NCBI GenBank assembly: GCA_937860055.1
Contig: CALMBO010000004.1
Coordinates: 1 to 40,466, forward strand
DNA from: an uncultured Verrucomicrobiota bacterium
GTDB lineage: Bacteria; Verrucomicrobiota; Kiritimatiellia; CAIQIC01; Lenti-01
Direction of reading: 5' to 3'
Length of the DNA: 40,466 nt
Of this stretch, positions 1 through 8,682 are shown piece after piece; positions within the stretch are counted from its first letter, which is position 1, and every line of letters starts with the position of its first letter. The notes under the pieces were generated by a model. The model worked only from the letters and a program-made list of their open reading frames with translations. It was not told where the DNA came from and did not search any database. The translations under genes and the position numbers were made by a program.

Positions 1-41
1 CTGAATTGCACTCCCCCTCCCCCCCGCTATTCTTCCTTCCG

Positions 42-1721
42 ATGCATGCCCCCCGCAAAGCCTTCATCCTCGCCGCCGGCCTCGGCACCCGCCTCCGCCC
101 CCTCACGCTCGATTTCCCCAAGGCCATGCTCCCTCTCTGGGACAAGCCCATGCTCGCCCGCACCCTCGACATGCTGGCGAAATGGGGCGTCAAGCAGGTC
201 CTGGTCAATCTCCATCACGCCCCCGGCCCCATTGTCAATTACCTCCGCACCCAGCCCTTCCCCCAAATGCGGATCTCGGCCGTCTTCGAGCCGGTCATCC
301 TTGGCACCGGAGGCGCCCTCCGCAACGCCAAATGGTTCATCGACGAGCCATTCTGGCTCCTCAATGCCGATGTTGTCGCCCATCTCGATCCCGCCCCCCT
401 TCTCCGCGCGTGGCAAAGACAAAAACCCCTCGCCGCCTGCTGGCTCTCCGAGGACGCCGGCCCCAGGACCGTCCGCTGCGAAAACGGAATCATCCGGAAC
501 TTCCACGACCCGGCCCGCGGCCATGCCACCTTCTGCGGCCTGCAGATCCTCGACGAACGCATCCTGCCCTTCATCGCCCCGGAAGGCTTCGACACCCTCA
601 TCGCCGCCTACCAGCGCGCACAGAAGAAAGGACACCTCATTGCCGGGGTCTCCGTTCCCGGCTCCTTCTGGGCCGATATCGGCACGTTCGCCCAATACAT
701 CCAGGCCCACCGCGACACGGCCCGGCGCCTCGGGCATGCCGGCCGGAACTTCACCCTCCCCGCCGCCGCCGTCCTGACTCCCCGCGAACAGACGCTTCTC
801 CACGCCTCCGGGTTCCCCGTCGAAGTCCTTCCCCCGCGCGGATCCTCGCGCGAATTCTTCCGGCTGCGCGAGAACGAAAATACCTCCATCCTGATCCGCT
901 GGTCGCCCGAACGTCCCGACAACCGCCTCTACGCCCGCCATACCCGTTTCCTGGATTCCATCGGCATCCCCGTCCCCCGCCTTCTCCTCGATGCCCCGCG
1001 CGACCATATGCTCGCCATCGAAGACCTCGGCTCCGAAACCCTTGAGACGCGCCTTCCCCGCCTCCGAAAATCCGGACGTCTGCGCCTGTACCGGCAACTT
1101 CTCGACATCACCCTGCGCCTGCATCGCAACGGCCTCCGGGCGGCGCGCAAAAACCGCCTTCCCCTCATGCCGGGCTTCGATGCGAAGCTCTACGCATGGG
1201 AACATGCCTACTTCATCGGCCACATCCTGCGGGACCGCCTCCACGCGCCCCAAAAGCAAATCGATGCGGTCGCCGCCGAGCTGGAATCCGTTTCGCGCCT
1301 CCTCGCCCGATCCCCGCAAGCCCTGATCCACCGCGATTGGCAATCCAGCAACATCCTGTTCCGGAACGGGCGGCCCGTCATGATCGACTATCAGGGCATG
1401 CGCCAGGGCCCCGCCGCCTACGACCTCGCCAGCCTCCTGTGCGACCCCTATGCCGATCTCCCCGCCCCTCTCCAGAACGCGCTCCTGCGCGATTACGCCA
1501 ACCGGCATCCCCAGGGCCGGAAAATCGCCGCCGCCTTCCCCGCCGCCGCCATCCAGCGCCTATGCCAGGCCCTCGGCGCCTACGCCGTGCTCTCGAAAAA
1601 ACCCGGCATGGCGCATTTCTCCCGGCACATCCCCTGCGCCGCGCGCCAGCTTCTGCGCGCCCTTCGGACCCATCCGCTTCCCGCCCTCGAAACCGCCGCC
1701 CGCCGCCTCGCGCGCGGATGA
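42..1721 (+). CDS. MurU-AmgK type fusion: sugar-1-phosphate nucleotidyltransferase plus anomeric sugar kinase
   Basis: A two-domain protein of 559 residues. Residues 7-240 are a nucleotidyltransferase fold with the signature LAAGLGTRLRPLT followed by FPKAMLPL, as in MurU and RfbA-like enzymes. Residues 250-550 are an aminoglycoside-phosphotransferase-like kinase with the catalytic loop HRDWQSSN (Asp432, Asn437) and the metal-binding IDYQ (Asp449). The pair matches MurU and AmgK, which in Pseudomonas are separate neighbouring genes. AmgK phosphorylates MurNAc at C1 and MurU makes UDP-MurNAc, recycling peptidoglycan in the cytoplasm and bypassing fosfomycin-sensitive MurA. I chose ATG 42 because the in-frame TTG at 6 adds a low-complexity Pro/Phe stretch and the conserved domain begins six residues after ATG 42. 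It is the only plus-strand gene and converges on the next gene. The substrate is inferred from the domain pairing; a mannose-type or another NDP-sugar salvage role is possible. Confidence 0.85.
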   Translation: MHAPRKAFILAAGLGTRLRPLTLDFPKAMLPLWDKPMLARTLDMLAKWGVKQVLVNLHHAPGPIVNYLRTQPFPQMRISAVFEPVILGTGGALRNAKWFIDEPFWLLNADVVAHLDPAPLLRAWQRQKPLAACWLSEDAGPRTVRCENGIIRNFHDPARGHATFCGLQILDERILPFIAPEGFDTLIAAYQRAQKKGHLIAGVSVPGSFWADIGTFAQYIQAHRDTARRLGHAGRNFTLPAAAVLTPREQTLLHASGFPVEVLPPRGSSREFFRLRENENTSILIRWSPERPDNRLYARHTRFLDSIGIPVPRLLLDAPRDHMLAIEDLGSETLETRLPRLRKSGRLRLYRQLLDITLRLHRNGLRAARKNRLPLMPGFDAKLYAWEHAYFIGHILRDRLHAPQKQIDAVAAELESVSRLLARSPQALIHRDWQSSNILFRNGRPVMIDYQGMRQGPAAYDLASLLCDPYADLPAPLQNALLRDYANRHPQGRKIAAAFPAAAIQRLCQALGAYAVLSKKPGMAHFSRHIPCAARQLLRALRTHPLPALETAARRLARG

Positions 1722-1808
1722 CCCCGGGGATTCCGCGGCGGTGAGGCCGGCGGCTATTGGCAAAAGGCCGGGACCATCGCCCCCGGCTGCAGCGAATCGA
1801 AATCCGCC

Positions 1809-2279
1809 CTAGACCTGCGCAAACACCACGACGTAGTTCTTCCCGTACTTCTGGGCGCACTTGGGACACGTCGTGTAGAAAAACAGGATCCGCCGCAGGG
1901 TCTTCCCCTTGTCGGCCACCCGCCGCTTGATGTCCGCGATCCATTTCGGGATGTCGCGATACGGCCCCTCGTACGCCTGCGCGAGGAACGTGCCCTCAAT
2001 CGTCGCCATCTGCAGGCCGGGCACCTCCTTCGCCACCTCCAGGTAGATGTCCGATCCCCACAGCGAATTCTCGTCCGACAGGACGATCATGTCCTTCGCC
2101 TCGGCCCCCGCCTTCTGGATGGCGGCCATGTTGCGCACCATGACGCCGCCGAAGTTCAGCGGAATCCGCAGGAAGCTCCGCACCCGATCCTTCACGAATT
2201 TCTTCCCGTCCAGCGTGATCCACCGCTCCTGCCACGGAGCCGGATCGAACCTCGGACAGCATTCCTTCATCTCGTCCAT
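1809..2279 (-). CDS. conserved protein of unknown function with CPKC motif
   Basis: A 156-residue soluble protein with no signal peptide or membrane segment. It resembles a family, present in archaea and bacteria, often labelled only 'hydrolase'. Visible hallmarks are an N-terminal ECCPRFDP, the central block LSDENSLWGSD, FEGPY-like EGPYRD, and a C-terminal FFYTTCPKCAQKYGKNY. The CC and CPKC cysteines suggest metal binding or redox chemistry, but no catalytic residue is established and the hydrolase label is not supported by anything I can see. The start is supported by a good Shine-Dalgarno (GGGAGG, about 8 bases upstream). It lies 26 bp downstream of the PNPOx-like gene and is probably cotranscribed with it. 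Family recognition is from memory of conserved blocks. Confidence 0.65.
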   Translation of the reverse strand: MDEMKECCPRFDPAPWQERWITLDGKKFVKDRVRSFLRIPLNFGGVMVRNMAAIQKAGAEAKDMIVLSDENSLWGSDIYLEVAKEVPGLQMATIEGTFLAQAYEGPYRDIPKWIADIKRRVADKGKTLRRILFFYTTCPKCAQKYGKNYVVVFAQV

Positions 2280-2305
2280 GTGCTCGCCCTCCCTTATGGT
2301 TTATC

Positions 2306-2716
2306 CTAGATCTTCTGGTACCGCGTCGGCTCGAAATTCGCGGCGATCGTCCAGACCGCCGCCTCGCAATTCGTGACGCGGAAGACCAGCAGCAGCCCGT
2401 AGCCGTGCTCCCGGATCCAAGGCTGCATGAACGGCCGCGAGGCCACGATCTCCTCCTTGAGGGCCATGTCCTCCAGGATCTCCGCCACGCCCGACACCCT
2501 CACCTGCAGGTCTGGGCTGTTGAAGCACGCTTCCACCGGCGCGCCGGCCTGCACCTGCCGCGCGAGCGACTTCGACGACGCCGTATGGAAAACCAGCCCC
2601 TTCTCGTCGGCGCGGTACATGAACATCCCCCGCACCCTCGGCCGGCCTTCCTCCAGTGTCGCCAGATGGCACACGGGATTCTCGTTGATGAACCGGATGA
2701 TTTCTTCTCGGGTCAT
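2306..2716 (-). CDS. pyridoxamine 5'-phosphate oxidase-like flavin-binding protein
   Basis: A 136-residue protein of the PNPOx-like split-barrel family. The N-terminal MTREEIIRFINENPVCHLAT followed by GRPRVRGMF is typical of small FMN- or F420-binding members ('general stress protein 26' type), and the rest (VFHTASSKSL, VRVSGVAEI) follows the barrel. These proteins bind flavin as dimers; the substrate cannot be told from sequence. An in-frame ATG at 2836 would add 40 basic, low-complexity residues. I reject it because ATG 2716 has a strong AAGGAGA six bases upstream and starts exactly at the family's N terminus. It is first in a likely two-gene unit with the CPKC-motif protein downstream. Confidence 0.8.
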   Translation of the reverse strand: MTREEIIRFINENPVCHLATLEEGRPRVRGMFMYRADEKGLVFHTASSKSLARQVQAGAPVEACFNSPDLQVRVSGVAEILEDMALKEEIVASRPFMQPWIREHGYGLLLVFRVTNCEAAVWTIAANFEPTRYQKI

Positions 2717-2720
2717 GGAA

Positions 2721-2727
2721 TCTCCTT
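2721..2727 (-). promoter_or_regulatory. ribosome binding site deciding the start of the PNPOx-like gene
   Basis: AAGGAGA on the minus strand, four bases short of the ideal distance centre but well placed before ATG 2716. It selects this ATG over the upstream in-frame one at 2836. Confidence 0.7.
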
Positions 2728-2869
2728 GTTCTCGCTCCGATCCTACGCCTCGGCCCGCCGCCCCGCCAGCCTTTCTTCGCCCCGCGGGGCGCCTTCCCGC
2801 ATCGGAAGGCTTGGACGGATTTGGATATTCTGTCACCGTTCATCATGACGGTTGAATTTCAGGTTGTAG

Positions 2870-2889
2870 GCCCGGTCCCCTGACCGGGC
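2870..2889. terminator. hairpin between recD2 and the PNPOx-like gene
   Basis: A perfect 8-bp stem GCCCGGTC/GACCGGGC with a 4-base loop, in the 242-bp gap downstream of recD2. There is no U-tract on either strand, so it may be an imperfect terminator or just a stable RNA hairpin. Confidence 0.35.
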
Positions 2890-2925
2890 GGGATTTCGCT
2901 GGGTGAGGGCTTCCGGCCTGCATCG

Positions 2926-2949
2926 GGCTCCTGCGGCTGCAGGAAAGCC
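2926..2949 (-). terminator. hairpin just after recD2 stop
   Basis: On the minus strand, about 10 bases after the recD2 stop, GGCTTTCCTGC and GCAGGAGCC pair around an AGCC loop with a 2-base bulge. It is well placed for termination of the pta-ilvE-tyrS-recD2 run but has no U-tract. Confidence 0.35.
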
Positions 2950-2958
2950 GAAAATGCC

Positions 2959-5193
2959 CTAGACCGTTCCAAAGGCTTCGCGGAGGCGGCGGCGAAGCGT
3001 CGTGTTGCGGCGCCCCGCCTCGGCGTTCCGCACGGCGAGACCCACCGCCTTCTCCGTGCCGACGACGACCACCAGCTTCTTGCCCCGCGTGATGCCCGTG
3101 TAGAGCAGGTTCCGCTGGAGCATCACGTAGTGCTGCGTATGCATCGGCAGGACCACGCAGGGATATTCGCTGCCCTGGCTCTTGTGAACCGTCACCGCAT
3201 AGGCCGGCGTGAGCTCGTCCAGCTCCTGGAAGTCGTAGGCCACCTTGCGGTCGTCGTAGCGCACCACGACCTCCTGTCCGTCGGCGTCCACCTTCTCGAC
3301 GAGGCCGATGTCGCCGTTGAACACATCCTTGTCGTAGTCGTTCTCCGTCTGCATCACGCGGTCGCCTTCGCGGAACCTCCAGCCGAAGCGCTCGATCTCG
3401 GTCCCGCGCGGGTTCAGGGCCGCCTGCATCACCGCGTTCAGGTTTCGCGCCCCCAGCTCCCCCTTCTGCATCGGCGTCAGGATCTGCACGTCGCTCATCG
3501 GATCCAGCCGGAACCGCCGCGGAATCGCCTCGCAGACCAGCCGGCGGATCAGCTCCACGCCGCGCTCCGGCGTCTCCGCCTTCACGAAGAAGAAATCCCC
3601 GCCGCCGGCCATGCCCTCGTCCTTCCCCGGCAGTTCGGGCATCTGGCCCGAATTGACGCGGTGCGCGTTGCGGACGATCCGGCTGCCCTCGTCCTGGCGG
3701 AAGATCTCCGTCAGGCGGTAGACGGGAACGGTGCCCGATTCAATGATGTCGCGCAGCACGCAGCCGGGACCGACGGACGGCAGCTGGTCCACGTCGCCCA
3801 CCAGGATCAGCAGGCCGTTCCTCGGCATGGCCCGGAAGAGATGCACCGCGAGCTGGATGTCGATCATGCTGGTCTCGTCCACAATCAGCACGTCCGTCTC
3901 CAGCGGATTCCCCGCATGGTGGCGGAATCCGCCCGTCGCCGGCTCGTAGGCCAGCAGGCGGTGGATGGTCTTGGCCTCCCGCCCCGACAGCTCCGCCATG
4001 CGCTTGGCGGCGCGGCCCGTCGGCGCGCAGAGCATCAGGCGGAGCTTTTTCGCCGCCAGCACCTTCACCAGCGAACGCACCAGCGTGGTCTTGCCCACCC
4101 CCGGCCCGCCCGTGATGACCAGCACCTTGTGCCGGAACGCCCCGAAAAACGCCTGTTTCTGGCCTTCGGCCAGCTGCATGTCCAGCTGCTTCTGGACCCA
4201 TTCCGCCGCGGCGGCCAGGTCGATCTTCGGGCAGGGGTGCGGCCCCTTGCCGATCTCGGCCAGGCGCGCCGCCGCCTCGCGCTCCGCCAGGTCGAGCGTG
4301 GCGAGATAGACCCACGGCTCGTTGTCCTCGCCCGCCCCGACGGTCAGCTGCCCGTTCTCCACCTCGATGCGCAGCGCCTCCTCCATCGTCCCGGCCGGGA
4401 TGCCCAGCATCTCCGCCGATTTCGAAAGCAGCGATTCGCGCGGATAGGCGCAATGCCCCTGGTTCGAGAGCTCCAGCAGCACATAGGTCAGTCCGGCGCG
4501 CGCGCGCAGGACCGAGTCCTTTTCGATGCCGAGCTTTTCCGCGATCTGGTCGGCGATCTTGAAGCCGATGCCGTGGATGTCGCGCGCGAGGCAGTACGGA
4601 TCGAGCCGCACCTTGGCGATGGCCTGGTCGCCGTAGGCCTTGTAGATGCGGAACGCGCGGCCCGTGCTCACGCCGTTCGCGAACAGGAAGCTCATGATCT
4701 CGCGGATGGTCTTCTGCGCCTTCCACGATTCCTTGATCTGCTTGCGGCGCATCGGCCCGATGCCCTCCACCCGCTCCAGCTCCGCGGACCGGTTCTCGAT
4801 CACGTCCAGCACGGCCATGCCGAACGCCTCCACCAGTTTCTTCGCATAGACCGGCCCGATGCCCCGGATGAGCCCCGAACCCAGGAACTTCTCGATGCCT
4901 TCGATCGAATCGGGCACGACGGCCTCGAGGTGCTCGGACAGGAACTGCCGCCCGTGCTTGCGGTCGATGGTCCACTTTCCCCGGGCCTTGATCCATTCCC
5001 CCACGTCGATGCGCGGCACCTTGCCGACCACGGCCACGGTCTCGCGGAATCCGCGCGCCTTGACCTTCAGCACGCAGAAACCCGTTTCCTCGCTGTGGAA
5101 CGTCACCAGGTCGACCAGCCCCTCCAGCGATTCCCCGTGCGCCGGATCCGGGACCGTCTTCATGGGCGCGCCCTGTTCCCCGCTTCCGCGCAT
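2959..5193 (-). CDS. recD2: RecD2-type (RecD/TraA family) superfamily 1 DNA helicase
   Basis: A 744-residue cytoplasmic 5'-3' DNA helicase of the RecD2 family, which acts without RecBC in DNA repair. The N-terminal region (about 20-330) has the OB-like segment LVTFHSEETGFCVLKVKA and helix-hairpin-helix segments (GLIRGIGPVYAKKLVEAFG). The helicase core has Walker A GGPGVGKTT near residue 362, Walker B LIVDETSMID near 435, and late motifs GDVDQLPSVGPG and AVTVHKSQGSEY. The length is normal for the family (700-830). The start is uncertain: ATG 5193 and ATG 5163 (MKTVPDPAHG) are both possible and neither has a strong Shine-Dalgarno. It follows tyrS by 13 bp and is probably cotranscribed with it. 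Confidence 0.92.
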   Translation of the reverse strand: MRGSGEQGAPMKTVPDPAHGESLEGLVDLVTFHSEETGFCVLKVKARGFRETVAVVGKVPRIDVGEWIKARGKWTIDRKHGRQFLSEHLEAVVPDSIEGIEKFLGSGLIRGIGPVYAKKLVEAFGMAVLDVIENRSAELERVEGIGPMRRKQIKESWKAQKTIREIMSFLFANGVSTGRAFRIYKAYGDQAIAKVRLDPYCLARDIHGIGFKIADQIAEKLGIEKDSVLRARAGLTYVLLELSNQGHCAYPRESLLSKSAEMLGIPAGTMEEALRIEVENGQLTVGAGEDNEPWVYLATLDLAEREAAARLAEIGKGPHPCPKIDLAAAAEWVQKQLDMQLAEGQKQAFFGAFRHKVLVITGGPGVGKTTLVRSLVKVLAAKKLRLMLCAPTGRAAKRMAELSGREAKTIHRLLAYEPATGGFRHHAGNPLETDVLIVDETSMIDIQLAVHLFRAMPRNGLLILVGDVDQLPSVGPGCVLRDIIESGTVPVYRLTEIFRQDEGSRIVRNAHRVNSGQMPELPGKDEGMAGGGDFFFVKAETPERGVELIRRLVCEAIPRRFRLDPMSDVQILTPMQKGELGARNLNAVMQAALNPRGTEIERFGWRFREGDRVMQTENDYDKDVFNGDIGLVEKVDADGQEVVVRYDDRKVAYDFQELDELTPAYAVTVHKSQGSEYPCVVLPMHTQHYVMLQRNLLYTGITRGKKLVVVVGTEKAVGLAVRNAEAGRRNTTLRRRLREAFGTV

Positions 5194-5206
5194 GCCGCCC
5201 CGGCGA

Positions 5207-6415
5207 TCAGCCCACCCGGATCTTCGCGAATCCGCGCTTGCCGCTACGGATCACCACGCCATTCTCCGGCTCGATCTCGAGCCGGACATCCGACACCTTG
5301 TCGTCGCCCACGCGGACGGCGCCGGCCTGCACCAGGCGGCGCGCCTCGCTCGTGCTGGCCGCCAGCCCGGCCTTGACCATCAAGGTCAGGATGCCGATCT
5401 TCCCCGCCGGCACGACCACTTCGGCCATCTCCGCCGGCAGCTGGTTCTGGGAAAAGACGCGCGCGAACTCCGCGCTGGCCTCGGTCCCGGCCGCCGCGCC
5501 ATGGAACTTCTCCACAATGCGCCGCCCGAGCTCGTCCTTGACGTCGCGTGGATGCCGCGCGCCCGAGGCGACCGCCGCCTTCAGCGCGGCGATCTCCTCC
5601 TCCGGCATGCACAGCACCAGCGAGAAATAGCGCCACATCAGGTCGTCGCTCACGCTCATCGTCTTGCCGAAGGTGTCCTTGGGCGAGTCGTTCACGGCAA
5701 TGTAGTTGCCGAGGCTCTTGCTCATCTTGTTGACGCCGTCGAGGCCTTCCAGCAGCGGCATCGTCATCACGATCTGGGGCTCCTGGCCGTGGACCTTCTG
5801 GATCTCGCGACCGAGCAGCAGGTTGAAGAGCTGGTCGGTGCCGCCGATCTCCACGTCGGCCCTCACCATCACCGAATCATAGGCCTGCACAAGCGGATAG
5901 AGGAACTCCACCAGCGAGATCGGCTGGTTCGCGGCATAGCGCTTCGAGAAATCGTCGCGCGCCAGCAGCTGCGCCACCGTCACGTGCGCGCTCAGCCGGA
6001 TCACCTTGTCAAACGTCATCGCCCCGAACCATTCCGAATTGAAATGCACCTCGGTGCGCGCCGGATCCAGGATCTTGAACATCTGGTCCTGGTAGCTCTT
6101 CGCGTTTTCCAGCACCTTCTCCCGCGAAAGCTGGGGGCGCGTGGCCGACTTGCCCGACGGATCGCCGATCATGCCCGTGAAGTCGCCAATGATGAACACC
6201 ACCGTGTGGCCGCAGTCCTGGAAATCGCGGAGCTTGTTCAGCGCCACGCAATGGCCCAGGTGCAGATCCGGCGCCGACGGATCCGCGCCCATCTTGATGC
6301 GCAGCGGCTTCTTCTCCGCGACGGACTTCGCCAGGCGCGTCTTCAGTTCCTCCGCGCTGTACAGGTCCACCCGGCGCGCGGTGATCTTCGCGAATTGCTG
6401 TTCGAGCGTCATCAT
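5207..6415 (-). CDS. tyrS: tyrosyl-tRNA synthetase
   Basis: A class I aminoacyl-tRNA synthetase of 402 residues that charges tRNA-Tyr with tyrosine and ATP. The HIGH motif is HLGH (52-55) in the block MGADPSAPDLHLGH. The KMSKS motif is KMSKS (230-234). Tyrosine/ATP pocket segments are visible (GDFTGMIGDPSGKSA, EFLYPLVQAYDSV, IGGTDQLFNLL). The C-terminal 70 residues form an S4-like RNA-binding domain (SEARRLVQAGAVRVGDDKV). Motif spacing fits the TyrZ-like branch of about 400 residues. The start lies 7 bp from the ilvE stop, and the stop lies 13 bp before recD2, so all three are probably on one transcript. No T-box leader can exist in such a short gap. Confidence 0.95.
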   Translation of the reverse strand: MMTLEQQFAKITARRVDLYSAEELKTRLAKSVAEKKPLRIKMGADPSAPDLHLGHCVALNKLRDFQDCGHTVVFIIGDFTGMIGDPSGKSATRPQLSREKVLENAKSYQDQMFKILDPARTEVHFNSEWFGAMTFDKVIRLSAHVTVAQLLARDDFSKRYAANQPISLVEFLYPLVQAYDSVMVRADVEIGGTDQLFNLLLGREIQKVHGQEPQIVMTMPLLEGLDGVNKMSKSLGNYIAVNDSPKDTFGKTMSVSDDLMWRYFSLVLCMPEEEIAALKAAVASGARHPRDVKDELGRRIVEKFHGAAAGTEASAEFARVFSQNQLPAEMAEVVVPAGKIGILTLMVKAGLAASTSEARRLVQAGAVRVGDDKVSDVRLEIEPENGVVIRSGKRGFAKIRVG

Positions 6416-6422
6416 GCGGCGG

Positions 6423-7439
6423 CTACTCGATTTCCACGTTCCAGCCGTGGGTGTCCGGAAGTTCGCCGTACTGGATGCCCTGCACGGCGTTGTACAGCTT
6501 CTGCAGCACCGGCCCGCAGCCGCTTTCCGGGCCGGTCTTGTAGATCTTCCCGGCCCGCTCGATCTGGCACACGGGGGTCACCACCACCGCGGTTCCGCAC
6601 GCCGCCACCTCGGCGAAGTTCGTCACTTCGTCGAACGCCACGGGGCGCACCTCGACCGGGATGCCGGCATCCTTCGCCAGCTGCTGCAGCGTCATGTTCG
6701 TGATGCTGGGCAGGATGGAACCGGACTTCGTCGTCACGTATTTTCCGTCCTTGGTGATGGCCAGGAAGTTGCTCGTCGCGAACTCGTCGATCCACTTGTG
6801 CTCGCGCGCGTCGAGATAGAGCTCCACGGGGTAGCCCATCTTCTTCGCCAGGAGATGCGGATAGAGGCCGGCGACGTAGTTGCCGCCGATCTTGATGTGC
6901 CCGGTGCCTTGGGGCGCCGCGCGGTCGTAGTCGTCGAACACGATGGCCTTCACCGCCTGCAGGCCGCCCTTGTAGTACGCCCCCACGGGCGTCACCAGCA
7001 CCAGGAACGTGTATTCGTCCGCCGGGGCCACGCCGATCTGCGCCCCGCTGCCGAACAGCAGCGGCCGCACGTACATCGAACCGCCCGTGCCGTAGGGCGG
7101 CACGAAATCGATGTTCGCCTTCACCACGCGCTTGCACGCGTCCACGAACAGCTCCTCCGGCACTTCGGCCATGCAGGTCCGCCGCGCCGTGGTTTGCATG
7201 CGCTTCGCGTTTTCCTGCGGCCGGAACAGGCTCACCTTGCCGTCCTTGCGCCGGAACGCCTTCAGTCCCTCGAAGGCCGCCTGCCCGTAGTGCAGCGCCG
7301 TCGCGGCGATGTGGATCTGCATCATGGGCGACTTCACCAGTTCGCCGCCGTCCCATTTTCCGTTTTTCCACACGTAGCGGATATGGCAGTGGGTGTCCAT
7401 ATACGCGAATCCCAGGCTCTTCCAATCGATGTTGTTCAT
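6423..7439 (-). CDS. ilvE: branched-chain amino acid aminotransferase
   Basis: A 338-residue PLP fold-type IV aminotransferase that interconverts Leu, Ile and Val with their 2-oxo acids, using 2-oxoglutarate. The predicted Schiff-base lysine is Lys183 in GHIKIGGNY. Other family blocks are LHYGQAAFEGLKAF, MYVRPLLFGSG, the segment TTKSGSILPSITN and the late EVTNFAEVAACGTAVVVTPV. Length and motifs resemble the eukaryote-like BCAT type (IlvE/BCAT2, about 340-360 residues) rather than the 309-residue E. coli form. It sits 13 bp after pta and 7 bp before tyrS in a tightly packed run. The function is assigned with confidence; substrate range is not visible. Confidence 0.93.
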   Translation of the reverse strand: MNNIDWKSLGFAYMDTHCHIRYVWKNGKWDGGELVKSPMMQIHIAATALHYGQAAFEGLKAFRRKDGKVSLFRPQENAKRMQTTARRTCMAEVPEELFVDACKRVVKANIDFVPPYGTGGSMYVRPLLFGSGAQIGVAPADEYTFLVLVTPVGAYYKGGLQAVKAIVFDDYDRAAPQGTGHIKIGGNYVAGLYPHLLAKKMGYPVELYLDAREHKWIDEFATSNFLAITKDGKYVTTKSGSILPSITNMTLQQLAKDAGIPVEVRPVAFDEVTNFAEVAACGTAVVVTPVCQIERAGKIYKTGPESGCGPVLQKLYNAVQGIQYGELPDTHGWNVEIE

Positions 7440-7452
7440 GGTCTCGTTCCTC

Positions 7453-8610
7453 TCAAAATCCTCTCAGGCTCCGCGCCACCGCCGGACTCGCCAGCAGGTC
7501 CTGCGCCACGCGGCGCGCAATCGCCTCGATCTCGTCGTCCGACAGGATGCCGCCGGCGCAGGCCGCCGGAACCGGCGCGGGGACGGAACCCGCCGCGCCC
7601 TTGGGCATGCCCTGGGCCGCCGCCTGGCACATCGTCACCGCCGCCACGCCCACGATATCCTCGGCGCTGCAGCCGCGCGACAGGTCGTTCACCGGCTTGG
7701 CCAGTCCCTGCAGGATCGGGCCCAGCGCCAGCGCGCCCGCCAGCCGCTCCACCAGCTTGCAGGCGATGTTGCCCGCCTGCAGGTCGGGAAAAACCAGGAT
7801 GTTGGCCGCGCCCTTCAGCGGGCTGTCCGGCGCCTTCTGGGCCGCCACCTGCGGCACGATCGCCGCATCCGTCTGCAGTTCGCCGTCCAGCAGCATGTCG
7901 GGATCGGCCTTCGCCGCCGCCTCGCGCGCCATCTTCGCCGCCCTGGCCACCTTGTCCACCAGCTCGTGCTTGGCGCTGCCCCGGGTCGAAAAGCTCAGCA
8001 GGGCCACGCGCGGAACGGTGCCCAGCAGGGCCCGGTGCGTCTGCGCCGTCGCCAACGCGATGTCCACCAGCTGCTCCGCCGTCGGATTCGGGTTCACGCC
8101 GCAATCCGCGAACATCAGCGTGCTTTCGCCCGCGATCGTCGGCGCCTTCAGGCGCATCAAAAAGCAGCTGCTCGCCGTCTGGATGCCCGGCGCCGTTCCG
8201 ACGCAATGGAACGCCGCCCGCAGCATGTCCGGGGTCGAGGCGATGCTGCCCGCCACCATGCCCGACACGCGGCCGGTCTCGACCATCATCGCGCCGACAT
8301 ACAGCCGCTTTTTCAGCGACTCGCGCGCCTGCTCCTCCGTCACGCCCTTCGCCGCCCGCTTCCGGTGGTAGGCCGACACCAGCTCGCCGAGAAACGGCGC
8401 CGTCGCCGGATCCACGACCTCGAAGCCCGAAGGCACCACGCCGGCCGCCGCGCAAGCCTGCTGGGCCTCGGCGGGGGATGCCAGCACGACCACGCGCGCA
8501 AACCCGCGACGCACGATCTCCGCCGCCGCCTTCATCACGCGCGGATCATTCCCCTCCGGGAGCACCACGCTCCCGTTGAAACCCATCGCCCGCTGGATCA
8601 ACAATTCCAT
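7453..8610 (-). CDS. pta: phosphate acetyltransferase (phosphotransacetylase) with C-terminal extension
   Basis: A 385-residue phosphate acyltransferase of the PTA/PTB family. The core (1-330) has [11 protein letters not shown] near the N terminus, [34 protein letters not shown] and the terminal [13 protein letters not shown] block, which point to phosphate acetyltransferase (acetyl-CoA plus phosphate to acetyl phosphate) rather than butyryltransferase. The core ends near residue 330, where most short Pta enzymes stop. A Pro/Ala linker ([11 protein letters not shown]) and a predicted amphipathic helix, [18 protein letters not shown], follow; this resembles a targeting tail. It is first of the pta-ilvE-tyrS-recD2 run. 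No acetate kinase gene is in the window. Confidence 0.9.
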   Translation of the reverse strand: MELLIQRAMGFNGSVVLPEGNDPRVMKAAAEIVRRGFARVVVLASPAEAQQACAAAGVVPSGFEVVDPATAPFLGELVSAYHRKRAAKGVTEEQARESLKKRLYVGAMMVETGRVSGMVAGSIASTPDMLRAAFHCVGTAPGIQTASSCFLMRLKAPTIAGESTLMFADCGVNPNPTAEQLVDIALATAQTHRALLGTVPRVALLSFSTRGSAKHELVDKVARAAKMAREAAAKADPDMLLDGELQTDAAIVPQVAAQKAPDSPLKGAANILVFPDLQAGNIACKLVERLAGALALGPILQGLAKPVNDLSRGCSAEDIVGVAAVTMCQAAAQGMPKGAAGSVPAPVPAACAGGILSDDEIEAIARRVAQDLLASPAVARSLRGF

Positions 8611-8649
8611 AGCCGGCCATGCTATCGCGCCCCCCCTCCCCCGTCCAGC

Positions 8650-8681
8650 AAAACCCGCCGCTCCCCCCGTCCGGCCAGCGG
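8650..8681 (-). terminator. candidate terminator after the GT4 gene
   Basis: Immediately after the GT4 stop on the minus strand, CCGCT and AGCGG pair around a 14-base GC-rich loop and are followed by CGGGTTTTGC. The stem is short, so this is only a candidate end of the polysaccharide operon. Confidence 0.35.
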
Positions 8682-8682
8682 G

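Noticed and set aside
1722..1808. Bidirectional terminator between the convergent MurU-AmgK and CPKC-protein genes
   Set aside because: Only short GC palindromes such as CCCCGGGG are present, with no stem-loop plus T-tract.
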